DNA from: Ryuthela nishihirai
Taxonomy: Eukaryota > Arthropoda > Arachnida > Araneae > Heptathelidae
DNA: 64,000 nucleotides
Direction: 5' to 3'
Assembly: GCA_038380435.1 (NCBI GenBank)
Contig: JAWZYU010000034.1
Span: 25,027,404-25,091,403 of the forward strand
Shown: positions 1 through 12,700 of the stretch, piece after piece
How positions within the stretch are numbered: the first letter of the stretch is position 1
Layout of the letters: each line of letters opens with the position of its first letter
The notes under the pieces: generated by a model
Told to the model about the DNA's origin: nothing
The model's input: only the letters and a program-made list of their open reading frames with translations
Database searches by the model: none
Made by a program: the position numbers and the translations under genes

Positions 1-1360
1 AGTGACAAGGAAAAGGAGCTGGGGACTACTGTAACTAAAAAAAGAGATAAGGACAACAGTTCCGAAATAATAATGGCAAAAAATAGTGGAAAGGAAAACA
101 GCGCAGTAACAACAGTGACAAGAAAAAGGAGCTGGGGCTACTGTAACTAAAAAAAGAGATAAGGACAACAGTTCCGAAATAATAATGGCAAAAAATAGTG
201 GAAAGGAAAACAGCGCAGTAACAACAGTGACAAGAAAAAGGAGCTGGGGGCTACTATAACTAAAAAAAAGGTAAGGACAACAGTTCCGAAATAATAATGG
301 CAAAAAATAGTGGAAAGAAAACTGCGCAGTAACAACAGTGACAAGAAAAAGGAGCTGGGGGATACTGTAACTAAAAAAAGAGATAAGGACAACAGTTCCG
401 AAATAATAATGGCAAAAAATAGTGGAAAGGAAAACAGCGCAGTAACAACAGTGACAAGAAAAAGGAGCTGGGGACTACTGTAACTAAAAAGGAGACAAGG
501 ACAACAGTTCCGAAATAATAATGGCAAAAAATAGTGGTAAGGAAAACAGCGCAGTAACAACAGTGACAAGGAAAAGGAGCTGGGGACTACTGTAACTAAA
601 AAAAGAGATAAGGACAACAGTTCCGAAATAATAATGGCAAAAAATAGTGGAAAGGAAAACAGCGCAGTAACAACAGTGACAAGAAAAAGGAGCTGGGGCT
701 ACTGTAACTAAAAAAAGAGATAAGGACAACAGTTCCGAAATAATAATGGCAAAAAATAGTGGAAAGAAAACAGCGCAGTAACAACAGTGACAAGAAAACG
801 GAGCTGGGGGATACTGTAACTAAAAAAAGAGATAAGGACAACAGTTCCGAAATAATAATGGCAAAAAATAGTGGAAAGGAAAACAGCGCAGTAACAACAG
901 TGACAAGAAAAAGGAGCTGGGGACTACTGTAACTAAAAAGGAGACAAGGACAACAGTTCCGAAATAATAATGGCAAAAAATAGTGGTAAGGAAAACAGCG
1001 CAGTAACAACAGTGACAAGGAAAAGGAGCTGGGGACTACTGTAACTAAAAAAAGAGATAAGGACAACAGTTCCGAAATAATAATGGCAAAAAATAGTGGA
1101 AAGGAAAACAGCGCAGTAACAACAGTGACAAGAAAAAGGAGCTGGGGCTACTGTAACTAAAAAAAGAGATAAGGACAACAGTTCCGAAATAATAATGGCA
1201 AAAAATAGTGGAAAGGAAAACAGCGCAGTAACAACAGTGACAAGAAAAAGGAGCTGGGGGCTACTATAACTAAAAAAAAGGTAAGGACAACAGTTCCGAA
1301 ATAATAATGGCAAAAAATAGTGGAAAGAAAACAGCGCAGTAACAACAGTGACAAGAAAAC
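1..1360. repeat. Higher-order blocks of four to five 112-bp units
   Basis: Distinctive units recur in order. The unit beginning AGTGACAAGGAAAAGG lies at 1, 562 and 1011, giving spacings of 561 bp (five units) and 449 bp (four units). The unit with GGAGACAAGG and GTGGTAAGG lies near 480-540 and again near 930-990. The unit reading GGGGGCTACTATAACT occurs near 246-271 and 1256-1271 but is missing from the middle block, which explains why that block is one unit shorter. From about 1400 onward the order is less regular. Confidence 0.85.
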
Positions 1361-3510
1361 GGAGCTGGGGGATACTGTAACTAAAAAAAGAGATAAGGAC
1401 AACAGTTCCGAAATAATAATGGCAAAAAATAGTGAAAATGAAAACAGCGCAGTAACAACAGTGACAAGAAAAAGGAGCTGGGGGCTACTGTAAGTAAAAA
1501 AAAAGGTAAGGACAACAGTTCCGAAATAATAATGGCAAATAATAGTGGAAAGAAAACAGCGCAGTAACAACAGTGACAAGAAAAAGGAGCTGGGGGATAC
1601 TGTAACTAAAAAAAGAGATAAGGACAACAGTTCCGAAATAATAATGGCAAAAAATAGTGGAAAGGAAAACAGCGCAGTAACAACAGTGACAAGAAAAAGG
1701 AGCTGGGGGCTACTGTAACTAAAAAAAGAGATAAGGACAACAGTTCCGAAATAATAATGGCAAAAATAGTGAAAAGGAAAACAGCGCAGTAACAACAGTG
1801 ACAAGAAAAAGGAGCTGGCGGCTACTGTAACTAAAAAAAAAGGTAAGGACAACAGTTCCGAAATAATAATGGCAAAAAATAGTGGAAAGAAAACAGTGCA
1901 GTAACAACAGTGACAAGAAAAAGGAGCTGGGGGATACTGTAACTAAAAAAAGAGATAAGGACAACAGTTCCGAAATAATAATGGCAAAAAATAGTGGAAA
2001 GGAAAACAGCGCAGTAACAACAGTCACAAGAAAAAGGAGCTGGGGGCTACTGTAACTAAAAAAAGAGATAAGGACAACAGTTCCGAAATAATAATGGCAA
2101 AAAATAGTGGAAAGGAAAACAGCTCAGTAACAACAGTGACAAGAAAATGGAGCTGGGGGCTACTGTAACTAAAAAAAGAGATAAGGACAACAGTTCCGAA
2201 ATAATAATGGCAAAAATAGTGGAAAGAAAAACAGCGCAGTAACAACAGTGACAAGAAAAAGGAGCTGGGGGCTACTGTAACTAAAAAAAGAGGTAAGGAC
2301 AACAGTTCCGAAATAATAATGGCAAAAAATAGTGGAAAGGAAAACAGCGCAGTAACAACGCTGACAAGAAAAAGGAGCTGGGTGCTACTGTAACTAAAAT
2401 AAAAGGTAAGGACAACAGTTCCGAAATAATAATGGCAAAAAATAGTGGAAAGAAAACAGCGCAGTAACAACAGTGACAAGAAAAAGGAGCTGGGGGCTAC
2501 TGTAACTAAAAAAAAAGGTAAGGACAACAGTTCCGAAATAATAATGGCAAAAAATAGTGGAAAGAAAACAGCGCAGTAACAACAATGAGAAGAAAAAGGA
2601 ACTGGGGGATACTGTAACTAAAAAAAGAGATAAGGACAACAGTTCCGAAATAATAATGGCAAAAAATAGCGGAAAGGAAAACAGCGCAGTAACAACAGTG
2701 ACAAGGAAAAGGAGCTGGGGGCTACTGTAACTAAAAAAAGAGATAAGGACAACAGTTCCGAAATAATAATGGCAAAAAATAGTGGAAAGGAAAACAGCGC
2801 AGTAACAACAGTGAGAAGAAAAAGGAGCTGGGGGCTACTGTAACTAAAAAAAGAGATAAGGACAACAGTTCCGAAATAATAATGGCAAAAAATAGTGGAA
2901 AGGAAAACAGCGCAGTAACAACAGTGACAAGAAAAAGGAGCTGGGGGCTACTGTAACTAAAAAAGAGGTAAGGACAACAGTTCCGAAGTAATAATGGCAA
3001 AAAATAGTGGAAAGAAAATAGCGCAGTAACGACAGTGACAAGAAAAAGGAGCTGGGGGCTACTGTAACGAAAAAAAGAGATAAGGACAACAGTTCCGAAA
3101 TAATAATGGCAAAAAATAGTGGAAAGGAAAACAGCGCAGTAACAACAGTGACAACAAAAAGGAGCTGGGGGATACTGTAACTAAAAAAAGAGATAAGGAC
3201 AACAGTTCCGAAATAATAATGGCAAAAAATAGTGGAAATGAAAACAGCGCAGTATCAACGGTGACAAGAAAAAGGAGCTGGGGGCTACTGTAACTAAAAA
3301 AAGAGGTAAGGACAACAGTTCCGAAGTAATAATGGCAAAAAATAGTGGAAAGAAAATAGCGCAGTAACGACAGTGACAAGAAAAAGGAGCTGGGGGATAC
3401 TGTAACTAAAAAAAGAGATAAGGACAACAGTTCCGAAATAATAATGGCAAAAAATAGTGGAAAGGAAAACAGTGCAGTAACCACAGTGACAAGAAAAAGG
3501 AGCTGGGGGC
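1..3510. repeat. 112-bp satellite array, about 31 copies, left edge open
   Basis: Tandem units of 111-113 bp fill the segment from the window edge. Unit starts, marked by AGTGACAAG, fall at 1, 114, 226 and 337. Conserved blocks in each unit are AGGAGCTGGGG, ACTGTAACTA, GGACAACAGTTCCGAAATAA and AACAGCGCAGTAACAAC. By hand count the plus-strand consensus is about 73% purine. Variation is mainly in the A-run after ACTGTAACT (RGATAAGG, AGGTAAGG or GGAGACAAGG) and in GGGG[A/C/GA]TACTG. The array stops abruptly after AGCTGGGGGC near 3510, where the sequence turns into unlike DNA. Long minus-strand ORFs of 81-231 codons run through it, but they are pyrimidine-rich repeats of the same unit in shifting frames and are not believed to be genes. 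Confidence 0.97.
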
Positions 3511-4950
3511 AACAGTGACAACTGATGTTGTTGACCTCTGTTGTCTGACCAACACAGTTGAATTTCCATCAGTTCTGATCATCAAGCGATGATTGAAGGT
3601 CATTGACCAATGATCTAGGAGTATTGTCGAAGCGTTAACTGCAGAATCTCATATTCTCACAATTCGATAATCATGCTCTTCAAACGGATGAATTTTTTTC
3701 TGACATAAAGCGCACTTTTCCTTTACAAAACAGCTCCTAATTTCGTACTGAGTATTTATTGCATGTGAATGTTCAATAACATTCCATTAATTCAAATTTA
3801 ATTCAGCATACACTATTTAAATTGTCAAATATGTATAATATTAATATATAAAAATATTCATCGGTTATACTAAGATACTTGCAAGGTAAGTATTCATTGC
3901 CACGTATTTCTTCTAAATAGCAATTATGTCATAATCCCCAAATCCGAAGCAAAGACACGTCTCAGATACGATGTCGCTTTCATTACGTCAAAATAAGAGC
4001 CCTTACCACACAGTCTCCTTATTTGTTCTACAGTTTACCAATCCACTTCGCAAACATCTCTTTCTGGAAGTGATTTTTGATCGAAATATCTTTCGTTTTT
4101 TGTCTCTTTGACACTCAACATCGCAAACAAATCTCAGCTGTTAATTGGTTCATTAGGCATGAAATTCTTCTCATACCCAAGAGAGACTTTTCAGCTAAAA
4201 TGAAAGAAATCTTCCTTCTTTTCTATTACGAAATTTTCCTTCCTTTTTCCCCTCCACTTTTTCCTCCTTTTCCCGCCTTTCGTGCATTCCGTCATCTCCT
4301 CACGCGCCATCAACTAATAAACATCTCAGCGCATGCCTCTTTTCCTGTTTTTGCGTTCGCAATTCCCAGTTTTCCCGGACCTCGACGCAGCTATCATTCC
4401 TCTATCTGCTAATTAACAGCACGAGCAGGCATCTGCTGCAACCAACAGCGGAGCTGCGGCCCTTACTTGACAAACCTCCACCAAACAAGCAACCGCCGTG
4501 AAGGTGGATGTTTAAATATGCTTTGCATCAAAGGTAAACTCTCTCCTCCCTATCGCAGCACACCCCAGGGTCATCAGCAGTTGCGCATTCTAACTATGCA
4601 CTTTAACTATTTGTTCAGTTCTAGTCAACAGTTTTTTCCGACAAGAAATAAGGAATAGACATTATTCAAAGCATTTCGTCCCTGCAGATGTGAAATCGGA
4701 ATGGAAAAATATCTTCCCATGTTTCGTCAAAAAAATAAATATTAGACATAAAAAAAAAAGTTTAGTTACATTTACATCTAGCTAATTGCAAGAAGTTTTT
4801 CATTATTTAACTGCAGAATTAGTAAATAAGGAAGATTCCCTAAAGGATCAAAATGTAGAAATATTTTTATTAGCGTTTTAATTCATTGATTTTTTTTATC
4901 CATTTTTATTTAAAAGGATTCAGATTTCCAACTATTAAATATATGGAAAG
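3511..4950. other. Unique AT-rich spacer, no convincing gene
   Basis: This is single-copy-looking sequence between two satellites. 3600-4080 and 4680-4942 are strongly AT-rich with simple A and T runs. 4200-4600 is less AT-rich and has a CT-rich patch around 4225-4300. Two plus-strand ORFs exist, 4077-4412 (111 codons) and 4467-4658 (63 codons). Their translations show no domain I recognise, the first is dominated by F/P/S from the CT-rich patch, and neither has a convincing coding signature. An exon of a spliced gene cannot be excluded. A 19-bp stretch at 3906-3924 resembles 63756-63774 (17 of 19 by eye). No tRNA, rRNA or transposase was seen. Confidence 0.6.
4943..4950. repeat. Left target-site duplication of the MITE
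   Basis: ATGGAAAG lies directly before the left terminus and pairs with ATGAAAAG at 5226-5233, with one mismatch in eight. The right-hand copy is also the second block of every 65-bp satellite monomer. Confidence 0.65.
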
Positions 4951-5225
4951 CATGGACGTCCACCGGGGGGGGGGGGGGGGGGGAACGGGCCACTGCCCCC
5001 CCGGGATCGAGTAAAAAAATTCCACAAATTATAATCGTGGCAATTTAAACGTAATTAATTCATATACATCATGTACGTGTTTTTGTATTGATGCAATACT
5101 ATATTCTATAATCAACTTATGAAAAAAAAACCTAAAAAACTAATAATTAAATAATAATTTATTGATGTAATTATTTGTCTCCAAACTTTGCCGCCCCCGT
5201 GGAAAATTTTCTACGGACGCCCATG
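4951..5225. mobile_element. MITE-like non-autonomous DNA transposon, 275 bp
   Basis: The left end reads CATGGACGTCCACCGGGG. The reverse complement of the right end reads CATGGGCGTCCGTAG followed by an AT stretch and CCACGGGGGCGG. The ends therefore form an imperfect terminal inverted repeat: 10 of the first 11 bases match, then CCAC plus G-rich sequence aligns if about 12 bases were lost from the left end. The element is flanked by ATGGAAAG (4943-4950) and ATGAAAAG (5226-5233), an 8-bp direct duplication with one mismatch. Its interior is AT-rich and non-coding. An 8-bp target duplication is typical of hAT-family elements, so a hAT-like MITE is the best guess, but the termini are not a classic hAT consensus and the superfamily is unproven. 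Its last nine bases, ACGCCCATG (5217-5225), are also the start of the 65-bp satellite. Confidence 0.75.
4965..5002. repeat. 19-G run and C-run hairpin/G-quadruplex-prone patch
   Basis: There are nineteen consecutive G at 4965-4983, then AACGGG, then CCACTG, then seven C (4996-5002) followed by GGG. The G and C runs can pair as a hairpin, and the G tracts could form a quadruplex on the plus strand. It lies inside the MITE just after its left terminal repeat. The homopolymer length is uncertain because such runs are often miscounted by sequencing. Confidence 0.8.
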
Positions 5226-6775
5226 ATGAAAAGTAGTTTATATTTTAATAAGGAACAGGGATCCATCTAGGGAGAGAGGGAACGCCCATGATGAAAAGTA
5301 TTTTATATTTTAATAAGGAACAGGGATCGATCTAGGGAGAGAGGGAACGCCCATGATGAAAAGTATTTTATATTTTAATAAGGAACAGGGATCGATCTAG
5401 GGAGAGAGGGAACGCCCATGATGAAAAGTATTTTATATTTTAATAAGGAACAGGGATCGATCTAGGGAGAGAGGGAACGCCCATGATGAAAAGTATTTTA
5501 TATTTTAATAAGCAACAGGGATCCATCTAGGGAGAGAGGGAACGCCCATGATGAAAATTATTTTATATTTTAATAAGGAACAGGGATCGATCTAGGGAGA
5601 GAGGGAACGCCCATGATGAAAAGTATTTTATATTTTAATAAGCAACAGGGATCCATCTAGGGAGAGAGGGAACGCCCATGATGAAAAGTATTTTATATTT
5701 TAATAAGGAACAGGGATCCATCTAGGGAGAGAGGGAACGCCCATGATGAAAAGTATTTTATATTTTAATAAGGAACAGGGATCGATCTAGGGAGAGAGGG
5801 AACGCCCATGATGAAAAGTATTTTATATTTCAATAAGGAACAGGGATCGATCTAGGGAGAGAGGGAACGCCCATGATGAAAAGTATTTTATATTTTAATA
5901 AGCAACAGGGATCCATCTAGGGAGAGAGGGAACGCCCATGATGAAAAGTATTATATATTTTAATAAGGAACAGGGATCGATCTAGGGAGAGAGGGAACGC
6001 CCATGATGAAAAGTATTTTATATTTTAATAAGCAACAGGGATCCATCTAGGGAGAGAGGGAACGCCCATGATGAAAAGTATTTTATATTTTAATAAGGAA
6101 CAGGGATCCATCTAGGGAGAGAGGGAACGCCCATGATGAAAAGTATTTTATATTTTAATAAGGAACAGGAATCGATCTAGGGAGAGAGGGAACGCCCATG
6201 ATGAAAAGTATTTTATATTTTAATAAGGAACAGGGATCGATCTAGGGAGAGAGGGAACGCCCATGATGAAAAGTATTTTATATTTTAATAAGCAACAGGG
6301 ATCCATCTAGGGAGAGAGGGAACGCCCATGATGAAAAGTATTTTATATTTTAATAAGGAACAGGGATCCATCTAGGGAGAGAGGGAACGCCCATGATGAA
6401 AAGTATTTTATATTTTAATAAGGAACAGGGATCGATCTAGGGAGAGAGGGAACGCCCATGATGAAAAGTATTTTATATTTTAATAAGCAACAGGGATCCA
6501 ACTAGGGAGAGAGGGAACGCCCATGATGAAAAGTATTTTATATTTTAATAAGGAACAGGGATCCATCTAGGGAGAGAGGGAACGCCCATGATGAAAAGTA
6601 TTTTATATTTTAATAAGGAACAGGAATCGATCTAGAAAGAGAGGGAACGCCCATGATGAAAAGTATTTTATATTTTAATAAGGAACAGGGATCCATCTAG
6701 GGAGAGAGGGAACGCCCATGATGAAAAGTATTTTATATTTTAATAAGGAACAGGGATCGATCTAGGGAGAGAGGG
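5217..6775. repeat. 65-bp array, left-edge subdomain
   Basis: About 24 units, all carrying AACGCCC with no AATGCCC, and GATCGATC and GATCCATC units intermixed. A private variant, AATAAGCAACAGG, recurs here (near 5510, 5640, 5890, 6030, 6290 and 6480) and was not noticed elsewhere. The first unit reads AAGTAGTTTA and starts in register at the MITE end. Confidence 0.8.
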
Positions 6776-9700
6776 AAAGCCCATTATGAAAAGTATTTTA
6801 TACTTTAATAAGGACCAGGGATCGATCTAGGGAGAGAGGGAATGCCCATGATGAAAAGTATTTTATATTTTAATAAGGACCAGGGATCCATCTAGGGAGA
6901 GAGGGAATGCCCATGATGAAAAGTATTTTATAATTTAATAAGGAACAGGGATCGATCTAGGGAGAGAGGGAACGCCCATGATGAAAAGTATTTTATATTT
7001 TAATAAGGAACAGGGATCGATCTAGGGAGAGAGGGAATGCCCATGATGAAAAGTATTTTATATTTTAATAAGGAACAGGGATCGATCTAGGGAGAGAGGG
7101 AACGCCCATGATGAAAAGTATTTTATATTTTAATAAGGAACAGGGATCGATCTAGGGAGAGAGGGAACGCCCATGATGAAAAGTATTTTATATTTTAATA
7201 AGGAACAGGGATCGATCTAGGGAGAGAGGGAACGCCCATGATGAAAAGTATTTTATATTTTAATAAGGAACAGGGATCGATCTAGGGAGAGAGGGAATGC
7301 CCATGATGAAAAGTATTTTATATTTTAATAAGGAACAGGGATCGATCTAGGGAGAGAGGGAACGCCCATGATGAAAAGTATTTTATATTTTAATAAGGAC
7401 CAGGGATCGATCTAGGGAGAGAGGGAACGCCCATGATGAAAAGTATTTTATATTTTAATAAGGAACAGGGATCGATCTAGGGAGAGAGGGAACGCCCATT
7501 ATGAAAAGTATTTTATATTTTAATAAGGAACAGGGATCGATCTAGGGAGAGAGGGAACGCCCATGATGAAAAGTATTTTATATTTTAATAAGGAACAGGG
7601 ATCGATCTAGGGAGAGAGGGAACGCCCATTATGAAAAGTATTTTATATTTTAATAAGGAACAGGGATCCATCTAGGGAGAGAGGGAATGCCCATGATGAA
7701 AAGTATTTTATATTTTAATAAGGAACAGGGATCGATCTAGGGAGAGAGGGAAAGCCCATTATGAAAAGTATTTTATATTTTAATAAGGACCAGGGATCGA
7801 TCTAGGGAGAGAGGGAATGCCCATGATGAAAAGTATTTTATATTTTAATAAGGAACAGGGATCGATCTAGGGAGAGAGGGAACGCCCATGATGAAAAGTA
7901 TTTTATATTTTAATAAGGAACAGGAATCGATCTAGGGAGAGAGGGAACGCCCATGATGAAAAGTATTTTATATTTTAATAAGGAACAGGGATCCATCTAG
8001 GGAGAGAGGGAACGCCCATGATGAAAAGTATTTTATATTTTAATAAGGAACAGGGATCGATCTAGGGAGAGAGGGAATGCCCATGATGAAAAGGATTTTA
8101 TATTTTAATAAGGAACAGGGATCCATCTAGGGAGAGAGGGAACGCCCATGATGAAAAGTATTTTATATTTTAATAAGGAACAGGAATCGATCTAGGGAGA
8201 GAGGGAACGCCCATGATGAAAAGTATTTTATATTTTAATAAGGAACAGGGATCCATCTAGGGAGAGAGGGAATGCCCATGATGAAAAGTATTTTATATTT
8301 TAATAAGGACCAGGGATCCATCTAGGGAGAGAGGGAATGCCCATGATGAAAAGTATTTTATATTTTAATAAGGAACAGGGATCCATCTAGGGAGAGACGG
8401 AACGCCCATGATGAAAAGTATTTTATATTTTAATAAGGAACAGGGATCCATCTAGGGAGAGAGGGAATGCCCATGATGAAAAGTATTCTATATTTTAATA
8501 AGGAACAGGGATCGATCTAGGGAGAGAGGGAACGCCCATGATGAAAAGTATTTTATATTTTAATAAGGACCAGGGATCCATCTAGAGAGAGAGGGAACGC
8601 CCATGATGAAAAGTATTTTATATTTTAATAAGGAACAGGGATCGATCTAGGGAGAGAGGGAACGCCCATTATGAAAAGTATTTTATATTTTAATAAGGAA
8701 CAGGGATCGATCTAGGGAGAGAGGGAATGCCCATGATGAAAAGTATTTTATATTTTAATAAGGAACAGGGATCGATCTAGGGAGAGAGGGAACGCCCATT
8801 ATGAAAAGTATTTTATATTTTAATAAGGACCAGGGATCGATCTAGGGAGAGAGGGAATGCCCATGATGAAAAGTATTTTATATTTTAATAAGGAACAGGG
8901 ATCGATCTAGGGAGAGAGGGAACGCCCATGATGAAAAGTATTTTATATTTTAATAAGGACCAGGGATCCATCTAGGGAGAGAGGGAACGCCCATGATGAA
9001 AAGTATTTTATATTTTAATAAGGAACAGGGATCGATCTAGGGAGAGAGGGAACGCCCATTATGAAAAGTATTTTATATTTTAATAAGGAACAGGGATCGA
9101 TCTAGGGAGAGAGGGAATGCCCATGATGAAAAGTATTTTATATTTTAATAAGGACCAGGGATCCATCTAGGGAGAGAGGGAACGCCCATGATGAAAAGAA
9201 TTTTATATTTTAATAAGGAACAGGGATCGATCTAGGGAGAGAGGGAACGCCCATTATGAAAAGTATTTTATATTTTAATAAGGACCAGGGATCGATGTAG
9301 GGAGAGAGGGAATGCCCATGATGAAAAGTATTTTATATTTTAATAAGGAACAGGGATCGATCTAGGGAGAGAGGGAACGCCCATGATGAAAAGTATTTTA
9401 TATTTTAATAAGGAACAGGGATCGATCTAGGGAGAGAGGGAATGCCCATGATGAAAAGTATTTTATATTTTAATAAGGACCAGGGATCCATCTAGGGAGA
9501 GAGGGAACGCCCATGATGAAAAGAATTTTATATTTTAATAAGGACCAGGGATCCACTAGGGAGAGAGGGAACGCCCATGATGAAAAGAATTTTATATTTT
9601 AATAAGGAACAGGGATCGATCTAGGAAGAGAGGGAATGCCCATGATGAAAAGTATTTTATATTTTAATAAGGACCAGGGATCCATCTAGGGAGAGAGGGA

Positions 9701-12700
9701 ACGCCCATGATGAAAAGAATTTTATATTTTAATAAGGAACAGGGATCGATCTAGGGAGAGAGGGAACGCCCATTATGAAAAGTATTTTATATTTTAATAA
9801 GAACCAGGGATCGATCTAGGGAGAGAGGGAATGCCCATGATGAAAAGTATTTTATATTTTAATAAGGAACAGGGATCGATCTAGGGAGAGAGGGAACGCC
9901 CATTATGAAAAGTATTTTATATTTTAATAAGGAACAGGGATCGATCTAGGGAGAGAGGGAATGCCCATGATGAAAAGTATTTTATATTTTAATAAGGAAC
10001 AGGGATCGATCTAGGGAGAGAGGGAACGCCCATGATGAAAAGTATTTTATATTTTAATAAGGACCAGGGATCGATCTAGGGAGAGAGGGAATGCCCATGA
10101 TGAAAAGTATTTTATATTTTAATAAGGAACAGGGATCGACCTAGGGAGAGAGGGAACGCCCATGATGAAAAGTATTTTATATTTTAATAAGGAACAGGGA
10201 TCGATCTAGGGAGAGAGGGAATGCCCATGATGAAAAGTATTTTATATTTTAATAAGGACCAGGGATCCATCTAGGGAGAGAGGGAACGCCCATGATGAAA
10301 AGTATTTTATATTTTAATAAGGAACAGGGATCGATCTAGGGAGGGAGGGAACGCCCATGATGAAAAGTATTTTATATTTTAATAAGGAACAGGGATCGAT
10401 CTAGGGAGAGAGGGAATGCCCATGATGAAAAGTATTTTATATTTTAATAAGGAACAGGGATCGATCTAGGGAGAGAGGGAACGCCCATGATGAAAAGAAT
10501 TTTATATTTTAATAAGGACCAGGGATCGATCTAGGGAGAGAGGGAATGCCCATGATGAAAAGTATTTTATATTTTAATAAGGAACAGGGATCGATCTAGG
10601 GAGAGAGGGAACGCACATGATGAAAAGTATTTTATATTTTAATAAGGACCAGGGATCGATCTAGGGAGAGAGGGAATGCCCATGATGAAAAGTATTTTAT
10701 ATTTTAATAAGGAACAGGGATCGATCTAGGGAGAGAGGGAATGCCCATGATGAAAAGTATTTTATATTTTAATAAGGAACAGGGATCGATCTAGGGAGAG
10801 AGGGAATGCCCATGATGAAAAGTAGTTTATATTTTAATAAGGACCAGGGATCGATCTAGGGAGAGAGGGAATGCCCATTATGAAAAGTATTTTATATTTT
10901 AATAAGGAACAGGGATCGATCTAGGGAGAGAGGGAATGCCCATGATGAAAAGTATTTTATATTTTAATAAGGACCAGGGATCGAGCTAGGGAGAGAGGGA
11001 ACGCCCATGATGAAAAGTATTTTATATTTTAATAAGGAACAGGGATCCATCTAGGGAGAGAGGGAACGCCCATGATGAAAAGTATTTTATATTTTAATAA
11101 GGAACAGGGATCCATCTAGGGAGAGAGGGAACGCCCATGATGAAAAGTATTTTATATTTTAATAAGGAACAGGGATCGATCTAGGGAGAGAGGGAATGCC
11201 CATGATGAAAAGTATTTTATATTTTAATAAGGAACAGGGATCCATCTAGGGAGAGAGGGAACGCCCATGATGAAAAGTATTTTATATTTTAATAAGGAAC
11301 AGGGATCGATCTAGGGAGAGAGGGAACGCCCATGATGAAAAGTATTTTATATTTTAATAAGGATCAGGGATCGATCTAGGGAGAGAGGGAATGCCCATGA
11401 TGAAAAGTATTTTATAATTTAATAAGGAACAGGGATCGATCTAGGGAGAGAGGGAACGCCCATTATGAAAAGTATTTTATATTTTAATAAGGAACAGGGA
11501 TCGATCTAGGGAGAGAGGGAATGCCCATGATGAAAAGTATTTTATATTTTAATAAGGACCAGGGATCGATCTAGGGAGAGAGGGAACGCCCATTATGAAA
11601 AGTATTTTACATTTTAATAAGGAACAGGGATCGATCTAGGGAGAGAGGGAATGCCCATGATGAAAAGTATTTTATATTTTAATAAGGAACAGGGATCGAT
11701 CTAGGGAGAGAGGGAACGCCCATGATGAAAAGTATTTTATATTTTAATAAGGAACAGGGATCGATCTAGCGAGAGAGGGAATGCCCATGATGAAAAGTAT
11801 TTTATATTTTAATAAGGAACAGGGATCGATCTAGGGAGAGAGGGAACGCCCATGATGAAAAGTATTTTATATTTTAATAAGGACCAGGGATCGATCTAGG
11901 GAGAGAGGGAATGCCATGATGAAAAGTATTTTATATTTTAATAAGGAACAGGGATCGATCTAGGGAGAGAGGGAACGCCCATTATGAAAAGTATTTTATA
12001 TTTTAATAAGGACCAGGGATCGATCTAGGGAGAGAGGGAATGCCCATGATGAAAAGTATTTTATATTTTAATAAGGAACAGGGATCGATCTAGGGAGAGA
12101 GGGAATGCCCATGATGAAAAGTATTTTATATTTTAATAAGGAACAGGGATCGATCTAGGGAGAGAGGGAATGCCCATGATGAAAAGTATTTTATATTTTA
12201 ATAAGGAACAGGGATCGATCTAGGGAGAGAGGGAACGTCCATTATGAAAAGTATTTTATATTTTAATAAGGACCATTGATCGATCTAGGGAGAGAGGGAA
12301 TGCCCATGATGAAAAGTATTTTATATTTTAATAAGGAACAGGGATCGATCTAGGGAGAGAGGGAACGCCCATGATGAAAAGAATTTTATATTTAAATAAG
12401 GAACAGGGATCGATCTAGGGAGAGAGGGAATGCCCATGATGAAAAGTATTTTATATTTTAATAAGGAACAGGGATCGATCTAGGGAGAGAGGGAACGCCC
12501 ATGATGAAAAGTATTTTACATTTTAATAAGGAACAGGGATCGATCTAGGGAGAGAGGGAATGCCCATGATGAAAAGTATTTTATATTTTAATAAGGAACA
12601 GGGATCGATCTAGGGAGAGAGGGAACGCCCATGATGAAAAGTATTTTATATTTTAATAAGGACCAGGGATCCATCTAGGGAGAGAGGGAACGCCCATGAT

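Noticed and set aside
147..3603. Minus-strand proteins of 65-231 residues in the 112-bp array
   Set aside because: They are repeated translations of the satellite in changing frames (recurring FLVTV, LLLLRCF and FAIIISELL), with no start, stop or domain consistent with a gene.
4077..4658. Two plus-strand ORFs of 111 and 63 codons
   Set aside because: Short, low-complexity in part, no recognisable domain; lengths are expected by chance in less AT-rich patches.
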